The notes under the pieces are model-generated. The model searched no databases. It had not been told where the DNA came from and saw only the letters and a list, made by a program, of their open reading frames with translations. From contig JBAJFG010000179.1 in assembly GCA_037903475.1 (NCBI GenBank), forward strand, positions 310,001 through 374,000: DNA of 64,000 nucleotides. The letters run 5' to 3'. Shown here one piece after another: positions 34,267 to 46,380 of this stretch (position 1 is its first letter; the number at the start of each line of letters is the position of its first letter). Made by a program: the position numbers and the translations under genes. This stretch comes from Ancylostoma caninum. Taxonomy: Eukaryota > Nematoda > Chromadorea > Rhabditida > Ancylostomatidae.

Positions 34267-37200
34267 ATGTCGGGCGAAGATGCTGGTGTGGCGGCAGAGG
34301 TCGGTGCGATTATGTCCAAGGAAGCGGACCACAAGTCACAGTACGAGAAGTGAGCCGATGTTCATGTTGTTTTGGATTTGCAGCAGCTACCAGTCTGTAC
34401 GTCTTTTTTTTTCACTTAAAATTGCTTATTCTTTAGACTGTGTGTAATTATGGAAAAGCTGTTTCCGAAACGGGTAACTAGTGAGGCAGATCTGGTACCA
34501 CTCGTAACGCTCATGAAAACAGGTTCATTCCTTTTCATTTCGACTATATTTACGAGCGTATCCACATCATAGTATGCTTCAGTAATTGCAATCGAAGCTG
34601 GCAGTCAAGTAGTGTCGAGACAGCTGATTACTGCAATAGTTGGCAAAGTGGAATCGTTCAAGCAGGATGAGAACTCTCTGAGAATTTTGGCGGAATCTGT
34701 TTTGAGCGTGCTTGATACGACGAGTATCGCTTTTGATGAGCAGGTATATAATTTGATTATGTTTCCTCAATTCGGAAGTACTTTTCTTACATTTAGAAAT
34801 GTGCAGTTCGTACGATATTAGCTGATCTTCACGAAGGAGCCAGACGTTATGTTGAAGCAGCAGAGACCTTGCGGAAGATCTCCACTGATAGTGCTCAGAG
34901 GTGGGAGTAGACTAAGTTCCATTCGGATTTGACTTTTTGATCAAGGATTTTGTTTTTAGGCCGTGCTCCCCTGCTCAGAAAATGGCTTTATACCTTCGCA
35001 TTGGCCGCCTGTTGCTAGACAGTGGCGATTGTGCAGAAGCCGAGCAATATGTAAATCGTGCAAGTCTATTGCAAACAGAGAAGGATTGTGATGCATTCAA
35101 TGTTGAATACAAGGTAAGCATTCAAAGCCGTGAATCCACAAAATTCCTGCGAAATTTGGGTTTCTAGGCCATTTACGCTCGGGTGTTGGATGGACGGCGC
35201 AAATTTACTGATGCTGCGCAACGCTACCATGAGTTATCACTTGTTACCGATCTACCTGAAGCTGATCAGAAAACAGCGCTCTCTCGATCGATTACGTGTA
35301 CGATTCTTGCAGCACCAGGTTCGTTTATTACACTTAAGGTAGTCTTCTGAGCTGTGCTGATGAGAGCTTTCCGTTTTTACGAGATCTGCTCTGCGTTTTT
35401 TCACTTCACTCTCAAACGATTTCAGGTTCTGCCCGATCTCGCATGTTGAACACCTTATTCAAAGACCCACGAGCTGCTCAGCTCCCGTCGTTTCCTCTTC
35501 TCGAGAAGCTCTATCTAGATAGGTTGATAAAAGCGAATGAGGTGAGGAGCGACAAGGCTACCTGGAGCGGAACTTGGCAAAAGTGAGCATTTTAGCTAGT
35601 GGAGTTCGAACGCGAACTACAACCTCATCAAAGAACCAACGAGCATGGTCAGTCGATCGTGGAAGGAGTTATTGTCGAGCACAATATGACAGCTGTCTCC
35701 AGACTTTATAATAATATTGCCCTTCCAACTCTGGCTGAATTGCTTGGGATCTCTCCAGAAAAGGTAAGGCACACATGTTTCCATTGCTTTCGTTTTGGAG
35801 TCTCATGAATCGATCTTAAGTCTTAAGTCTTATCTTAAGTCGTGGGTTAGAATGACATCTTTTTCTGGGCCCGGATACATCATTCGAGAGATAGGTAATC
35901 TCGTACTCATAGGCAGCAGCTGGGTATAGACGTCCACATATGCTGAAACATGTTGTTGCTTGGTAGGCAAAGGCTCAGTTTGGGTACTTAACGCAGTTAT
36001 TATGAGTAATTCCGATGATGCATCCGGGCCCTGGAAGGACTTACCAATTTCCACTTTCCTTTATGAAGAAGTAAGCAAGGAGTGAGCTTCGCAGAACTCT
36101 TATAATTGTTCTCTTATTGGTGAACTGCAGAGATATTCAGATCCCCCATTTTCTTTTCCAAATATTTAGCCACTGATGGAACTTAGACTGTGGTTCGAGT
36201 GAGCTCATGACGCTTGTCTACATCTTTTCACTTTTTCGTAGCGGTGTTCCGGTCACTCTCGCTTTCGAGATTTTTACATAGTTGAAGTAGATTGTATCAA
36301 AGAACGCTGATCGCAGTGGTTTTAATGATTCTTTGCAAAAAATGCTGAAAATCTCGCTTCCAAATCTACAAACCTCTTATTTCCCTAAATAACCAGCTCT
36401 AACTCTCCCGAAATGATTTGTCGAAAAATGAGTTTATACTGAATGCTTCTGCGTAAGAATTCAATATCTGTAATCTGTCAATGCTGGGCATTACCAATGA
36501 AGACGAATTGGGTTAGAAGACAGGGTAAACAAGAAAAAACAAAACATTCTAATGAAGAGACCTTGATTGGAATTTTAATTAATTCGTATGCTTTTGAGGA
36601 CGAGATTAGAATACCTCATTCTCATTCTTAAACTTCATTTGAAAGTGCATGCTGTACTAGTTGGTTTTTCATTACAAGTAATGTTGCAAGTTAGGGCCAC
36701 GTGGGATTTTATCATATTAATAATAGAACGAATCGAATTACTGCTTGAAGCTCTCTGCCTGTTTTGAAGATCCCTCTCACAGACGAATCGTTAGTTTCTC
36801 TGCTAGTCTAGTTACAGTGAATCTTTTGTGGAATCTAGTTATGCGCATGTAAAGTTGCATTAATGTCATTGCGAGTGAATGCTCTAATGCTTGTTTCTCA
36901 GGCGGAGGAGATCGTTGCGCAGATGATCTCAAGCGAACGACTGGCGGGTCACATCGATCAGCTGGAAGGATTCGTGCATTTCGAACGTGAGTGCTCCAAT
37001 TTTTACTAGTTTTCAGCTTTTAGCTGACCCAACCGAGGTCAGTTGGACGTCATTTCTTACAAGTTCCCCGATTGTCTGTCGTAATGGTATTCTCTTGTGT
37101 TGAACGCTACGTTTCGAGTTCATGAGTGTTTTTCGAGGTTGGTGCCCCATCAGCGACGATGTTATTGGCCGCGGACGTGTTTCGTATGTCGGTGTTTCCA

Positions 37201-38456
37201 CGCTGGTGTCATGTTGTTATTATTACCATTTCTTTGATGCTTGGCACGATCGTGTTTTTGTTTGTCCCGACTGGGCGCTGCTTCACCTAAGCATGGCGAA
37301 CTTGTCGCGCGGTGAAAGCTTCTCCGAAACGAGTTGTTGTGTAGTGTCAAGCTGTCCATCGCCCTGTCGCCGCCGCTGTCGCGCGGACCACTCTCGCCCA
37401 TCTGGTTATTAATAGACCTCTTCGCATGGGGGAGAACCGGCTGACTGGTTTCACTCTCTGAACAACACTTGTTTACAAACAATGTTTTAGTTCCGTGAGA
37501 GCGGAGAAACTTTCCAGGCTAGAGAGATCAAATAGTTACGAAATGAGTTCTGAATGTTTCAGAGCGCGATCCGTTGAAACTGTGGGACGAGCAGATCATG
37601 TCATTTTGTCAGCTAGTGAGTTTAGCTTTCTATTATTTGTGATACAATTTTTTCCAAGTAATGAGGCGAAATAGCAACACCTGGAAGACTAAAAGTTGTC
37701 CCAAATCTAGTGATCGTCATAGTTATCTGTTTTAATCCTTGTTTTCTTTTCTATTTTCAATTTTTCTCTTTCGCTTATTTAATTCTCTATTTAATTATAG
37801 CTTTTTTATACTTTTTTCTTCCATTCCCTTCTCTCCTTCCATCCTTACTTGGGCCCTCATTCTTTCTCCCAGACTCACCGCAACCTTAGCGAACGATTTC
37901 ATACAGAAAATGTGGTTGCAATGCTAGTAGTCATATTATTTTAACTGTTCCTCTTGAAATTTTGAACGAAATGTGAAAGAAAAAGGGTCATAATCCCAGT
38001 ACTCCAATCCCGTGATGAGAAATTAGAACTCAGAATTCCGTACGTCCTGTCTGACGCCTCCTAAGTTTTTTTTTTCACTAACGTAAGTTTTATTATTGAG
38101 GAAAAGTTTGATTTCAAGCTCAAGTCCCTTAGTATCGACATTTATCCCCTTGTCGAGGTGGACTTTGCGCTGGGATAAGCTGTTCCCGAACGCTTTTAGC
38201 AGAGAGGATCACTAGATTAGTCATGCTCCGTACCACCTTGAGGTAGGGTTGTTGACGCATTCAATCTGCTTAGAAACGAAAATCTTGGATCTGCTAATTC
38301 TAGTAATTCTCGTCCGTTAATTATTTCATGGCAAATCCTGCGACGATCCTTGCGATAATTTATTCGCGATAATTCTGATTTCTGATGTATGCGCCATTAC
38401 AGGTGAACAAGGTCAGCGACATGATCACACAACAGCATCCTGAATTGGCAAGATGA
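34267..38456 (+). CDS. csn-4: COP9 signalosome subunit 4, complete
   Basis: Eleven exons: 34267-34349, 34437-34522, 34583-34743, 34797-34900, 34960-35113, 35168-35318, 35426-35541, 35596-35763, 36902-36986, 37563-37615, 38403-38456. They total 1215 nt, 404 aa, close to the 406 aa of human CSN4. Matching stretches include YVNRASLLQTEKD, ARVLDGRRKFTDAAQRY, TCTILAAPGSARSRML, EKLYLDRLI, VEHNMTAVSRLYNNI and HIDQLEGFVHFE. The C-terminal half is the PCI domain (helical repeats plus winged helix). CSN4 is a scaffold of the signalosome that removes NEDD8 from cullins and positions CSN5/CSN6. It is downstream of and co-oriented with cct-8 but 1.4 kb away, so it is probably transcribed separately. The TTTTTAG at 34187-34195 is a possible trans-splice site. 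Confidence 0.96.
35863..36034. repeat. GGGTAA-family palindromic element in a csn-4 intron
   Basis: The outer ends GGGCCCGGATACATCATTCG and GATGATGCATCCGGGCCC are inverted. Inside are GGTAATCTCGTACTC and GAGTAATTCC and the family phrase CAGCTGGGTATAGACG. It lies in the 1.1-kb intron 35764-36901. Confidence 0.7.
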
Positions 38457-39064
38457 AATGTGGAACTGAAAAAAGATGCGCTGTGGTGTGATAAACTCGG
38501 TGAATATCCATTGTGTGACTGTGACGTCATCACTGGCAGATGAAGTAGCGAGAATTGTGAAGTTTTTCCGGAATTTCCTTGTTTTTCTTGCAATTTTTCG
38601 ATGTGGTATTCTTATCCAGATGACGTCATTACCCTAAATTGTCTGCGATTCTACGTGTACTTTATAATTATTCTCTCTTCTTAATGCACATTTTAATTAA
38701 TTTTGCAGGGAAGATGTGTGTACAGATGTTATTTGAAATGAATTTGAAACCGTTCTCTGATCGAGCATGCATTTTTCTTGAATTATTGTGATTTTTTTCC
38801 TTTCTAGGAGATTCGTCAAAAAAAAAAGAAGATGAGTCTGCGGAAACTTCATCCCGTCTGTAAGATTCTTCAGGTCTTAGCTGTGTAGGTTATAGGTGAA
38901 CTCGTTCATAGTGTTGTGGATGTGCTTAATGTAGCAGCACATGGCTGTATCACTGGAAGATGTTTAGCTGTCCAGTGCTAATGATCTAGGTTTTTGAAAA
39001 AAAAAGGAAAAGAAGAAACATCATCACCTAGTGAAACTAAGGAAAATAAACATCCCAGCCATAT

Positions 39065-39720
39065 ATATTCGAGAAGCACTAGAATTTTTGGCGAAAATGG
39101 TGTTCGGGCATGCTGCTGCTATACTTCTCGAGGAGTATAGCGCCTTTGCTCGCTTCGGCGCGACGACACTGCTTTAGATGCATATCGATTATAGGATAAC
39201 GACGCCAGCGTTGCGCCGTCCACAATCGATATGTATCGAAACCGGTGTCGGCCCAACCGAAGCGATCGACCGAAGTGCTGTACTTCTCGAGGAATTTAGC
39301 GGCAGCCTTAGCCTTCAATGGTTCTCGACTAGGCTTGAGCGGATACGAGAGTTTCCACGATCCGGATAATGGTCTGTATAAGGATGGGCCGAAACTCAAG
39401 GATAACGGCTAAATGGACAACCGAATACATGCGACGGATATACAGCAGACGGCAATGGCGGTGGCCCATTCGTGGCCTTAAAGACGCAGTGCGACCGCGC
39501 CGCACGCGCTGGGATTGGCGTCGTCATCGTCGGAATGGTATTTCTAGGGTTTTTTCTTCCCGATTTGCCCTAAAATCCCTAAAATCAGGTAGAAAAGCTG
39601 CTGGAAATATCATCGCGACATCCTTCTCGAGGCTGCAGGTAGGCCAACGCCACCGACGTCCACTGTGCCTGCCTGTAATACATAGAGCTCTTGCATTTGT
39701 GAAGAAAAGGCAAAAATTCC
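39065..39720. repeat. Unclassified repeat-like region
   Basis: The minus strand is open over 39079-39399 with two similar segments (KFLEKYSTS and ILLEKYSSS), reflecting an internal inverted/direct repeat of ACTTCTCGAGGA-type sequence. GCGACCGCGCCGCACGCG at 39489 is shared with the dispersed repeat at 8765 and 57040. Probably transposon-derived; family not recognised. Confidence 0.4.
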
Positions 39721-40835
39721 TCGAGATTTAATCATTATGACCAGTTTTCATTTACTTTGAAAGTATTCTATCTCGCCATTTACCATGTTTACCTAGCAAA
39801 ATGCACAGCATAGCGGTTCTAATCTTAATTCGCGGATCACCGCTTCGAATCCCAGACTGGATAGGCTCGCCTGGAAATTGTAGATCAAGCCATGGGCGAG
39901 GAAATTAAGAGTTCTGTGGAGGCAGGAAAGATGTTCGTTGTTTCCTAAAAGAATTACAATTATGTAATCTTTTATGTTTAGAAATAATTCCAGCATTGTA
40001 CGAGAACTGCTCCCCAACTGCAAGTAGGTGGAATCGCAGCAATTCCTTGGGCATTGGCGGTTTCATTAGTCCACCAAGTGCACTGTGGTGATTGGTTGAT
40101 TACGCCTCAAATTGTGTTGGAGTACTTGCGAGTTAGAGGGCGCAGACAACAAGAGAAAAGAGAAAGACAGTTTCCTTTTCCATTTAGAAATAAATTTTAC
40201 AATATCTTTTGGATAAAAGAGAAACTTTTCCTATTTCATCCCTTTTGACCTGTTGACCTCAGCTTTGTTAGATGGTCTCGTGAGAAAGTTTCCCCATGGT
40301 ATAGAAAACCTGTATTCAATGTTGTTTTCCTGACAAATGTTGTGGAATGTTGAGACTATTCATCAACATCAGCTGTTTCCCAGAAAGGTGTCAGTCTTCT
40401 ATTGCTTTATTTTCTCTGAAAAACAGGTAAACAGAAGTTGTCCATCGAGCAGTAAGGGCGTGGCAGCGTTAGGTAGTGGAAAACTATATCAGTAATAGTT
40501 TCTCATTGTGTGGTTCAAAAAAGGAAAAAAGAGAAAGAAGAGAAATCTGAAAAAATATGCATATTCATAGCAAGAAGAAGCATTAATCATATTTCAGTGA
40601 GAAGTATAGAAAGGAATTCATAGGAATATGAATAGAATACGAGTAGAAGAATAAATAGGAAAAAGGGAACAAACAATCCAAAAAATGGAGAAACGTAGGA
40701 AGGAGTAGGAAAAGAGAGAGACAGAGAAAAAAAAAGAAAAGAATGGGGGGAGTCGAACCTTGGACCTATAGGAAGAAATGTTTTAAGGACTTGCATATCA
40801 ATCAAAAATTTTGCACAGTGAAGATATGATGGAAT

Positions 40836-41100
40836 CAGTGGCGGACGCAGGGGGAGGGGGCCTCCGAGAATGGGTCGCCAAATTTTCGAAATTACTTTAC
40901 AATGCAAATAAAAATCTTGTATTAGTTTATTTTTAATTGTTTATTATTATTATTTTTAATATAATTTTTATTCATTATTTATTGTTATAATAAAGATTTT
41001 TATTAATACTATTTTCCACCTGGGTCCTCAAAGCAGCTGAGACCCCACTTTTTTCAAACGCCCCCCCCCCCCTCCCGCCCACTTTCTCCGTCCGCCACTG
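40836..41100. mobile_element. hAT-type MITE, copy B (intact ends)
   Basis: Termini CAGTGGCGGACGCAG and CTCCGTCCGCCACTG are inverted, the classic CAGTGGCGGA start of hAT elements. The flanks GATGGAAT and GCTTGAAT agree at 6 of 8 bases, consistent with a decayed 8-bp target duplication. 265 bp, no transposase. Confidence 0.85.
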
Positions 41101-41227
41101 GCTTGAATATATGTATAAAGAAGCCAGATCTTGCTTTTCAGGAAGCACCTCCTTCCATTGGTTGGTAAGAAATGGACCAGTAGCAGATCACCTGGGTACA
41201 TGAGTCGCAACTAACAATTTTCATTCG

Positions 41228-41405
41228 CTTTGCTCCGAATCCGCATGCACGAAGAGATTACCCATGGTAAGAGCGTAAACCTACGCAAGTTTACCTGTCA
41301 CTTGACACCTATCAACATGTTAACCTAGATGCCACGTTGTCCATACCCAGCTACTACCCATGGGTACGAGATCACCTACCTATTCTACCAATAATGCATC
41401 CGAGT
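41228..41405. repeat. GGGTAA palindromic element between two hAT copies
   Basis: CGAATCCGCATGCACGAAGAG, ATTACCCATGGTAA, a CATGTTAACC centre, CTACTACCCATGGG and AATGCATCCGAG: the same phrase order as the copies at 59390-59690. Confidence 0.65.
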
Positions 41406-41423
41406 CCAAGTATGCTACAGAAT

Positions 41424-41665
41424 CGATGGCGGACGCAGAAAGTGGGCGGGGAAGGGGGGGGGGCGTGTAAAAAAAGCGGGGTCTCCACCGCTTTGGGGAC
41501 CCAGATGGAAAACAAAATAAACAAAAGTATTAATTATAATAACAAACAGTAAATAAAAATTATGTTAAAAATAATAATAAAAATAAACAAAAAATGAACC
41601 GAAGCAAAATTCTTCTTGTATTGTAAAGTTATTTTTGAAAATTTGGCGATCCATTTTCGGGGGAG
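41424..41665. mobile_element. hAT-type MITE, copy C
   Basis: It starts CGATGGCGGACGCAGAAAGTG and ends AAATTTGGCGATCCATTTTC before GGGGGAG. The orientation is opposite to copy B and the same as copy A. The right terminus is degraded. Confidence 0.7.
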
Positions 41666-42039
41666 AGAATTTTCATACGGAGTCACTGTTGGGTGAGCTC
41701 ATTGTTTGCTATAACGACATCCACAAAATATAAGATAAAACCTTGAAATTATAAATGTTTGAGAAGATAAAAAAAGCAACCCAAAGTCGTAGAGATCCAG
41801 AGATCCTATTCTCTCTCGTTTTTATTTTCCAGTTTTTCCTTGGGCGAGTATTTGTCTGGATGTTTCCCGAAAAGAAGCTACGAGTACGTTTCCATGAAAC
41901 AGCTGAAACCCATCCTCTCAATGTAAATACTTGCTATCCACGACAATTTACGACCAGCATTCGCTATTCCCCCACGTCTGGAGGCGATCCGCAGAAGCCG
42001 CCATAGGACAAGCCGAGTACGCAGTTTCATTCGTTTTCG

Positions 42040-42460
42040 ATTTCTCGCCAGGCGTACAGACGTCGGCGTTCGCGCGCGCGCGCGGCCATCGCGCACCGAA
42101 AGCTCGCGCGCGCGCGTCACGAGAGCGAGAGTGGCCTCGCGCTGGCTTGACCAGTTCATCGACGACTCCGCTTATATGCGCTTTTTGCAGTGGTGGTTGC
42201 TGCATCGCAGCGCTGCGCAACGCTGAACTCGTTGCGCAGCCGGCCAACGCTCGCTGCGCTGCTTGCGCTGCATGGGACGATAAGCGCCGCGCTGGGCTTT
42301 CGCTGTTGTTCGCAAGCATCCGCGTTCGGCCACGACGCCCACGCCTAGCGCGGGTGTGGATCCGAGAAACGACCTTGAGAAGTGAAAGGAGCAGCAGGTG
42401 AAAGCTGCAGATGAAAGCGCGAGCGTGCGCGTTTCGCGGACGTCTGGGTAAGCAGCTGCA
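42040..42460. other. GC-rich island
   Basis: CGCGCGCGCGCGG, GCTCGCGCGCGCG and a GCGCTGCGCAACGC / GTTGCGCAGC inverted pair stand out from the A/T-rich surroundings. Open on both strands because of composition. A promoter is possible. Confidence 0.5.
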
Positions 42461-42584
42461 CTCGTGTAGAAGAGCTAACTTGGCCCAGGACCTGGATGTG
42501 TCTCCGGAAAGATGGGTAATCTCATAACCGACCACGTAGCCTATGGGTAAACATGTTAATGAGTGCCAGATGAGGACTGAAGCG

Positions 42585-42780
42585 GAGTATTTATTTATTT
42601 ATATTTATTTTTATTTATGAATACATTCAAGGTGAGCGGCCAGAAAGAGGCGTAATGCATTAAGAAATAGAGATAGATAAACGAAGATGGAAGAAAGGTG
42701 AAAAAAGATGAAAGAAGAGGCGAGGACTTTCCGAAGAAAAATGTTTGCAATGACGATAACTAGTTTAGGTACGGCTCAGG
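42585..42780. repeat. Dispersed repeat, homologous to 10440-10600
   Basis: TTTATGAATACATTCAAGGT, GGCCAGAAAGAGGCG, AATGCATTA, AAGAGGCGAGGAC and GATAACTAGTTTA parallel the first copy. The minus-strand tail is an AATAAATAAAT run. Confidence 0.6.
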
Positions 42781-44279
42781 TAGGTATGTTTACATGTTTA
42801 CTATCGGTAATCTGAAGAATGATCCTGTAAAGTTATGATAGTAGGCCGTAGAGGTTCTACCTGAGCCGAAGAGTTTGGAAGGGACAAAAGGTGTTCATGT
42901 CCACTCCTTTGTTGTGATTATTTGATTACTCGAATTCTACCAGTTTAACTGTACAGAGAAGGTTCTTCTTATGCTTTGGTCCAATGCCACGTACCTCGTG
43001 GAATATTTCCCTGAATCGTGGAGTAATTCACTGAGTTAAGTAGGAAACCTCGGAAAAAATGATATCTAAGGATATGGCCTATGCGTAGTTTATCTTATAA
43101 GTGTTCACACAGAACTGATCGCTGTAAACCGGAGGACTAACATTTTTTATTGTCGTCATGTCCATAGTGATTGATGCACCACAGAAAACGAGCCGTGCTG
43201 CGACAGCCACGCAGCACGGCAGACCAGCTCTGGTGGGGTTTACGAAACCTTAGCTAAGCAAACTAACGATTGTTAGAGTGAATGGCTTTCCTACAGAGTA
43301 TATGATGTTAAGAGACGCAGGCCGCAAAAGATGGTCGGCTAGCCTGATTTCGCCAGGATTATGCGTTCATGAATCCCAACTCTAGGTACTATTGTTTTAG
43401 TGTTTGCAGGGTGGAGCGCTTCATTTATAGTTTACCCGGTTAATTTGTTTATGTGCTGGCGTTCTCACACGCATACATAGTTGTTTTTAAAAGTGGGCAA
43501 CGCCGTGAGCTGGTTTGCCGCGCCGCGCCGCATGAGTGGAGCGGCACAGTCTTGTTTTCTGCGGTGCAGTTACGATGACCATCATTACACCTTGAATGGA
43601 TTGTGGCTATGTGAGTATCAGTGTGTGTATAAATAAGTATAGGTGTAGATGTAGGTAAAATAAGTATGAATTAACCCTCAGCGGCGTGGTAAGGTTCTAC
43701 TTGATGCGTGCGTTCGACGCGCGTACGTCTATATGATGAAGTATAGGCCCAGTCGCAGCGGTGACGCAGCTCCGACACATGCGAGACGCACGCGTTCGCG
43801 GCTTTACGGTGGCCGCGCGATATTTACACTCCAGTTATGGATGCCACGTTTAGCAGACTTTATGGAAAGTCCTCCGCAAATGGGTGCGTGCGTCTGACGC
43901 GCGATTATCGCATATAGTATGGATGGGATATAGTACGCATATAGTATGGATGGGAATTTACTATTACTAGAGTTCCACGTTTACACATAGGTAGTTGGTG
44001 TCTAGATATAACATTATCCCTAAAAAGTATGGATACAAATGTAAGCAGGTATAATTATAGGGGGTGATTGTATTCGTTGAACAGCGTATTGTTTGTGTAA
44101 AACAGTTGCGTTTTTCACCCCTGAATCGTTGACGATTACACTGGTTTTTCGATGCTTCAATGATATTTTTACGCGCACTTGTGAATAGTATGAATAATCA
44201 GAAATTCCATCTGATAGAAAGTGCAAAGCACTTGTGTGTATGTGCATCGAAAGAATCACATTCTATACATTGCACTTCG

Positions 44280-44315
44280 TCGTGTGAATGTCGCTGCTGC
44301 TGCTGCTGCTGTTGC
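44280..44315. repeat. (GCT)n microsatellite
   Basis: TCGCTGCTGCTGCTGCTGCT. Read on the minus strand it gives a Gln run inside an open frame of no recognised family. Confidence 0.8.
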
Positions 44316-44737
44316 TGGCCGTGTGCATCGTCTTGTGCACAGTGTTGCACAGTTCTGCAAGCAGTTCTGCACCTGAAATGGCGGTTTTTACTCGATCGCC
44401 TTTGTCCCAGTGAAACATAGATCTCTGCTTCTCCCGAGAAAAATCTCATTTCGAGGCTTACACCGTCAGAGATCTCTATGAAAAGTTCAATTTTTCCAAA
44501 GGTATTGTGCTCCACGCTGCATTTGCTGAATTGTTCCGCTCCTAATTAGAGCATTTTCGCAAATTCCTCGTAAGATGCACTCTGTGAAATAGGTGCAATC
44601 CTCGTGCTCTAGGGCGGAATCACTGCATGTACTAAGGGCAAAACGATTTTAGCACATGTTCTGCACATGCGGACTTCTTTTGAAGCGCTCCAGCGCCTTC
44701 TGATACTGTAGGCAATAATAGCTTTTCTTGAACGGTG

Positions 44738-44862
44738 TGGAGGGTCGTAGTTGAATAGTGCGGCGTGGAAAGCTCCGTGATTGGTCGATCGATGCAAGCG
44801 GCCAATCACAGACCCCGCCTGCGTCTCCTTTTTTAGGTGTAATGTTTCACATTTCTTCCTGA
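44738..44862. mobile_element. Diverged hairpin element, CCAAT-core family
   Basis: CTCCGTGATTGGTCG and GGCCAATCACAG are inverted. The outer arms GGTGTGGAGG / AGGTGTAATGTTTCAC are decayed. Confidence 0.45.
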
Positions 44863-46098
44863 AAAGCTCGAGAAAAGTAGATACCCGAACGGTAAATCAC
44901 GCACTTCCGGATAGATATGAGAAGAGAAAATAAATCCATTTTGATCATAGAATTTAGCTAGGATAAAAGGATCTGGAATGGTTCCAAATCCACAAATCAA
45001 TTCCACACCATCCATGGATTTCAAGACCTCTCACAAGCGAAACCCTGCCGCTTACCGGGATGAGTGTGGCCGTAGCGCTGAGAAAAAGGGCTTCTACATA
45101 CGATGATCCTGGACTTTGCTAAGTACATTTTTTCTTAGCATAGCCACACTTTACAAGTATTATGAAATAGTAGTCTCCCGAACACTGTGGAGATCAATGA
45201 CGGAGAAAAAAATCGTTTGGGAAAACTCTCAGCTCTCAGCGCCAGAAATGCAATGCTTATCGAAAAGATAGACGGATTGCGCGTACGGTTTCATAGCGTT
45301 GCCGCAGCGAGATCGTGGCGGGACCTAATGGACCCTCTCATTTAGAGCACGCTCTCTCCGCATCCATCGTCAAGGTCCCGGCGCGATTCTGTAGCTACGG
45401 AATCCGTCGATCTTTTTGAGAAGGACTATACATGTAGCAAATATATTTTTGATCGAATAGAAATCGAATCAAGCTGGGTAAATACCTTAGGTAACTCAAA
45501 CAGTTGGCTGGGAGCCGATCCAAGCATAACATTCAAAAAAAAAAGAAGTACTAGAGGCGTTCCTATCTCGCCGCGGTGGGTTGCATTGTTCTCTCTTGTT
45601 CGATTATTCGAATCTTCGACTCATTCGAAAAGGAATATATCTTACGCGTTAGTCAGTCCTAAGCATATTCAAGATTTTTATGTAGAGTAATTCGTGGTAA
45701 ATGCCTTCTCAAATAGAAAAAACTTTTAAAATGTCAGAATTATGAATGCTGAAAAGCTTACTCATTATTTCCTATATGCTCTTTCTTATAGACCTTTGCC
45801 TTTTTTCTGGAAAGTTCTTTCCATTTGCGTTTCCTTGGTGATGAGGTTTTTTATTTACCTATAAAAACGGTAGGCACCGGAGATTGCAGTGCGATTGTTT
45901 TTCATCTACGGGGTTTCTTCATGGAAGTTTAGTTTTATAGCTACAGTAAGAAACATGACGAATTCGCTATGGCTCTTAGAAAAGAGGGAAAAAGGTTATG
46001 TGGTCTATCATCGCTTTCAAAAAATGTCGTGATTGAATGTAGTGAGTGTGATTGCACGCCAGTTTTTTATTCGACGCTTAATCATATTCTTTATCATG

Positions 46099-46217
46099 GG
46101 TGTGGAGCGTTATACCTGGAAGGAGGGTGTGGCCAAGCTCTGCGACTGGTCAGTTCACCCAATCGGCCAGTCGCATTCCCGTCAGCACCGCCCACTCCGG
46201 GTATAACGCTCCACACC
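46099..46217. mobile_element. Hairpin MITE, CCAAT-core family
   Basis: GGTGTGGAGCGTTATACC and GGTATAACGCTCCACACC are perfectly inverted. The interior GGTCAGTTCACCCAATCGGC is shared with 12215-12335. The flanks TTTATCAT and TTTACCAT suggest a decayed 8-9 bp duplication. Confidence 0.8.
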
Positions 46218-46264
46218 CCTTTACCATTTTGGACGACAGCCAACGAACAGCAACTCATCCCAAG

Positions 46265-46380
46265 CCGTATGCATCATTGCGACTATCCAGGGTAAACGTG
46301 TTAATATCACGCGAATTTACCCACGGTTAACAAGGGCATCAACGCTTTTACCCTGAGTAACCTCAATAGTGCAACAGAGC
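46265..46380. repeat. GGGTAA palindromic element
   Basis: CCGTATGCATCATTGCGACTA, CCAGGGTAAACGTGTTAAT, ATTTACCCACGGTTAAC, TTTTACCCTGAGTAACCTC: the same order as 20277-20392, directly next to a hairpin MITE. Confidence 0.7.

Noticed and set aside
39079..39399. Minus-strand open frame with repeated EKYS segments
   Set aside because: Lies in a repeat-like region with an internal inverted repeat; kept as a repeat, not a gene.
40742..40775. tRNA-like T arm (GGTTCGACTCC on the minus strand)
   Set aside because: The flanking bases do not pair into a T stem and no anticodon or acceptor stem can be formed.
41931..42535. Overlapping long open frames on both strands (156 and 195 codons)
   Set aside because: Ala/Arg-rich products of CGCG repeats; both strands open at once is a composition effect.
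44198..44515. Minus-strand open frame with a Gln run
   Set aside because: The run is a (GCT)n microsatellite, and I found no recognisable domain or exon chain; left as a repeat only.
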